From Microbacterium lemovicicum (lineage in GTDB: Bacteria; Actinomycetota; Actinomycetes; Actinomycetales; Microbacteriaceae): 64,000 nt of DNA. Below are positions 62,250 through 64,000 of this stretch, piece after piece. Position numbers and translations under genes: made by a program. Position 1 is the first letter of the stretch. Every line of letters begins with the position of its first letter. The stretch spans positions 1,736,001-1,800,000 of the forward strand of contig NZ_CP031423.1 in the NCBI RefSeq assembly GCF_003991875.1, in the 5' to 3' direction. The notes under the pieces are model-generated. The model saw only the letters and a program-made list of their open reading frames with translations. It did not search any database and was not told the origin of the DNA.

Positions 62250-63073
62250 GCCGAGGCCCTCTCGTCGGAGCCGTTCCCGCACCCGCCCTGCATGTGATGA
62301 CGCTCAACGTCCGGCGACGCATCACCCCCACCCGACGCGTCGACGACTGGGCCCGGCGTGCGCCGCTGCTCGGGCGGATGCTGCGGCACGAGCTCCCCGC
62401 CGTCATCGGGGTGCAGGAGGCGCTCCCCGACCAGGCGTCGTCCCTCGGCGACGCGCTCGGCGAGGGCTACCGTCGCGTCGGACGGGGGCGGGGCCGGGAC
62501 GGTCGCGGCGAGGGCTGCCCCGTCTTCTTCGACACCGGGCGCCTCGAACTCCTGTCGTGGACGCAGTCCGCCCTCTCGGACACGCCCGACGAGCCGGGAT
62601 CGATGTCGTGGGGCAACCTCCTGCCGAGGACCGTCGTCGACGTCCTGCTGCGCGACAGGGCGACGGGTCGGGACCTCCGCGTGCTGAACACCCACCTCGA
62701 TCCGTTCTCCGCGCGCTCCCGCGTGCGGTCGGCCGAGCACCTCCGGCGCCTCGCCGCCGACACCGCCACCGCCGCCGTCGTGCTCGGCGACATGAACAGC
62801 CTTCCGGCCTCTCCGGTCGCCGCCGAGCTGTACGCGGAGGGGATGCTGCGCGACGCGTGGGAGGCGGCCGACGAGCGTCTCACGCCCGCCTGGGACACGT
62901 TCGGCGGGTATCGGCCGCCCCGCGCGCGGGGACGCCGCATCGACTGGATCGCCGTCACCCGCGACATCGCCGTCGAGCGCGTCGGCGTGAACGCGGCGTC
63001 GGTGGAAGGCCTCTGGCCCTCCGATCATCTTCCCGTCCAGGCCGTCGTGCGACTGACGGAGGTGCCCGCATGA
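62246..63073 (+). CDS. Endonuclease/exonuclease/phosphatase family protein
   Basis: The ATG at 62246 overlaps the GT2 stop (275 residues). The EEP fold is clear: VMTLNVRRRITPT, ELPAVIGVQEALPDQ (Glu), NTHLDPFSARSR (His), VVLGDMNSLPASP (Asp and Asn), RIDWIAVTRD and SDHLPVQAVV (Asp-His). No signal peptide is seen. Members cleave phosphodiesters or sugar phosphates; its position after a glycosyltransferase hints at a glycan or lipid phosphate, but this is inference. Confidence 0.88.
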   Translation: MSRGPLVGAVPAPALHVMTLNVRRRITPTRRVDDWARRAPLLGRMLRHELPAVIGVQEALPDQASSLGDALGEGYRRVGRGRGRDGRGEGCPVFFDTGRLELLSWTQSALSDTPDEPGSMSWGNLLPRTVVDVLLRDRATGRDLRVLNTHLDPFSARSRVRSAEHLRRLAADTATAAVVLGDMNSLPASPVAAELYAEGMLRDAWEAADERLTPAWDTFGGYRPPRARGRRIDWIAVTRDIAVERVGVNAASVEGLWPSDHLPVQAVVRLTEVPA

Positions 63074-63690
63074 TCGAGGAGTTCCTGCGCCGCCCGCACG
63101 GACCCGGCGCGTGGAGCGCGGATGGCCTGCGGGTGCTCGGACTCGTCAGCGTCGTCGTGGCCGCGATCGGCTTCAGCTGGACGGATGCCGGGATCCTCGC
63201 CTTCGCGCTGCCGGCGCTGCTCATCCCGCGCTTCGTCGGCGCGCGGCCCGCCTTCGACATCGTCTTCTGCGTGTGCGTGCTCATCGCCGCCTGGAGCAAC
63301 GTCCTGGACCTCTACACCTCGATCTGGTGGTGGGACATCGCCGTCCACTTCGTGGCGACGGGGGTCATCGCCGCGATGGTGTTCGTCCTCTTCGGCTGGT
63401 GGGGCGTGCTGCCTCGCTCGATCGACGCCTCACAGCGGCCGCGCTCGGCCCTCGTCCTGGTCCCCGTCATCGGTCTCGCGCTCAGCGCGGTGTGGGAGAT
63501 GGTCGAGTGGGCCGGGTTCACCTGGATCAGCGACCAGATCTACGTCGCGTACGACGACACGATCGGCGACATGGCCGTCGGCGGACTGGGCTCCGCGATC
63601 GCCGGGCTGGTGGTCGCCCGCGTGCGCCTCGAACGGCGACGCGCCGCCGAGGCCGAGTCGCCGCGAGAGGGTCTCAGCGGCGACCGCTGA
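63070..63690 (+). CDS. YjdF-like (DUF2238-type) membrane protein
   Basis: The ATG at 63070 overlaps the EEP stop (206 residues). Five to six membrane segments lie at about residues 20-75, 78-110 and 120-145. The motifs WWWDIAVHFVATGVIAAMV and EWAGFTWISDQIYVAYDDTIGDMAVGGLGSAIAGLV, with paired His/Glu/Asp residues, resemble DUF2238/YjdF proteins. The C-terminus is Arg/Glu rich. The function is unknown. Its 3' end overlaps the convergent partial gene by 17 bases. Confidence 0.8.
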   Translation: MIEEFLRRPHGPGAWSADGLRVLGLVSVVVAAIGFSWTDAGILAFALPALLIPRFVGARPAFDIVFCVCVLIAAWSNVLDLYTSIWWWDIAVHFVATGVIAAMVFVLFGWWGVLPRSIDASQRPRSALVLVPVIGLALSAVWEMVEWAGFTWISDQIYVAYDDTIGDMAVGGLGSAIAGLVVARVRLERRRAAEAESPREGLSGDR

Positions 63691-64000
63691 GGATGCCGCC
63701 GAACAGCACGTGCAGCAGGGGCAGCACCGAGACGCCCATCAGCACGGAGCCGAAGACGAGATCGTCGGGTCGCAGCACCGCGCCGCCGATGAGGAGCGCC
63801 GCGAAGATCACCCCCGACAGGATGCGACGCCCGAGCCGGTCCAGAGCCGCCACCCGGCGGTCGAGTCCCGGCGTCTGCACGGCGATGCGGCCGTCCTCCA
63901 CGCGCAGCATGAAGGCGTCGAGCCGCTTCGGGAGCCGGGCCGCGACCTGGAGCGTCGACAGCGCCTCCTTCGCGAACGCCTGCACGACGTTGCCGCTCTC
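63674..64000 (-). CDS. ABC1/UbiB-family kinase-like protein, C-terminal fragment (5' end outside window)
   Basis: An open frame enters from base 64000 and ends at 63674, giving ~108 C-terminal residues. It matches the C-terminal part of AarF/UbiB-type proteins: LPKRLDAFMLRVEDGRIAVQTPGLDRRVAALDRLGRR, then two membrane helices (ILSGVIFAALLIGGAVL and LVFGSVLMGVSVLPLLHVLFG). The kinase domain itself would lie outside the window, so the call rests on the tail only. UbiB-family proteins in actinobacteria are linked to isoprenoid quinone or lipid metabolism. Confidence 0.7.
   Translation of the reverse strand, partial: ESGNVVQAFAKEALSTLQVAARLPKRLDAFMLRVEDGRIAVQTPGLDRRVAALDRLGRRILSGVIFAALLIGGAVLRPDDLVFGSVLMGVSVLPLLHVLFGGILSGRR

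Overview
The window is about 70% GC and almost wall-to-wall coding. Actinobacterial marker order (rpsB-tsf-pyrH-frr-cdsA, rplS-lepB-rnhB-DUF2469-yraN-comM-dprA-xerC, rpsP-khpA-rimM-trmD, smc-mutM-rnc-rpmF-DUF177-coaD-recG, leuC-leuD-murA-plsC-gpsA-ddl) and the protein sequences point to a high-GC Micrococcineae actinobacterium. Microbacterium or a close relative in Microbacteriaceae is the best guess. No rRNA, tRNA, CRISPR array, prophage or insertion sequence was seen.

Layout. 1-5.8 kb: a YbbN-like thioredoxin (cut by the window edge), an unusual membrane/lipoprotein hybrid, an AI-2E-family permease, a hydrolase and a lysozyme-fold secreted protein. 5.8-10.9 kb (minus strand): divIVA-like, cdsA, frr, pyrH, tsf, rpsB. 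11.2-12.5 kb: a secreted M23-fold protein and a DUF3060 lipoprotein. 12.6-19.2 kb (minus): xerC, dprA, comM, yraN, DUF2469, rnhB, lepB, rplS. 20-23 kb: map on the plus strand facing the rpsP-khpA-rimM-trmD operon. 23.1-34.6 kb: a GCS2-family ligase, an SGNH lipoprotein, ffh, a TetR regulator divergent from lipB-lipA, two small conserved proteins, ftsY and smc. 34.6-37.7 kb: an accessory plus-strand cassette set between smc and mutM. It has its own promoter, a 44-codon leader-like ORF with a near-perfect Shine-Dalgarno, a 91-aa basic protein, a 16-bp intercistronic hairpin, and two paralogous double-GNAT acetyltransferases. 37.7-45.2 kb: mutM, rnc, rpmF, DUF177, coaD, recG, a lipoprotein, rsmD and thiL. 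45.3-52.3 kb: a DUF3515 lipoprotein facing leuC-leuD-murA-plsC-gpsA-ddl. 52.3-53.8 kb: a leucine leader peptide and a DUF559 endonuclease gene bracketed by three long palindromes that share one core. 53.8-60.3 kb: TerC with a probable Mn-type riboswitch, an ECF sigma factor with its presumed membrane anti-sigma factor, and a class F sortase/DUF4397/Lys-Pro-rich surface locus. 60.6-64 kb: a NUDIX hydrolase, a GT2-EEP-membrane protein operon, and the C-terminus of an ABC1-kinase-like protein.

Most of the window is housekeeping: translation, SRP targeting, chromosome segregation, envelope precursors, lipoate and leucine synthesis. The regions most worth a second look are the smc-mutM acetyltransferase cassette, the palindrome cluster around the DUF559 endonuclease, the rare-codon leucine leader before leuCD, and a 9-base word (GGATGCCGC or its complement). 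By eye that word occurs about 30 times on both strands, often as inverted pairs and once as a terminator stem, much as DNA-uptake sequences do in other bacteria. All counts and alignments were made by reading, without computation.
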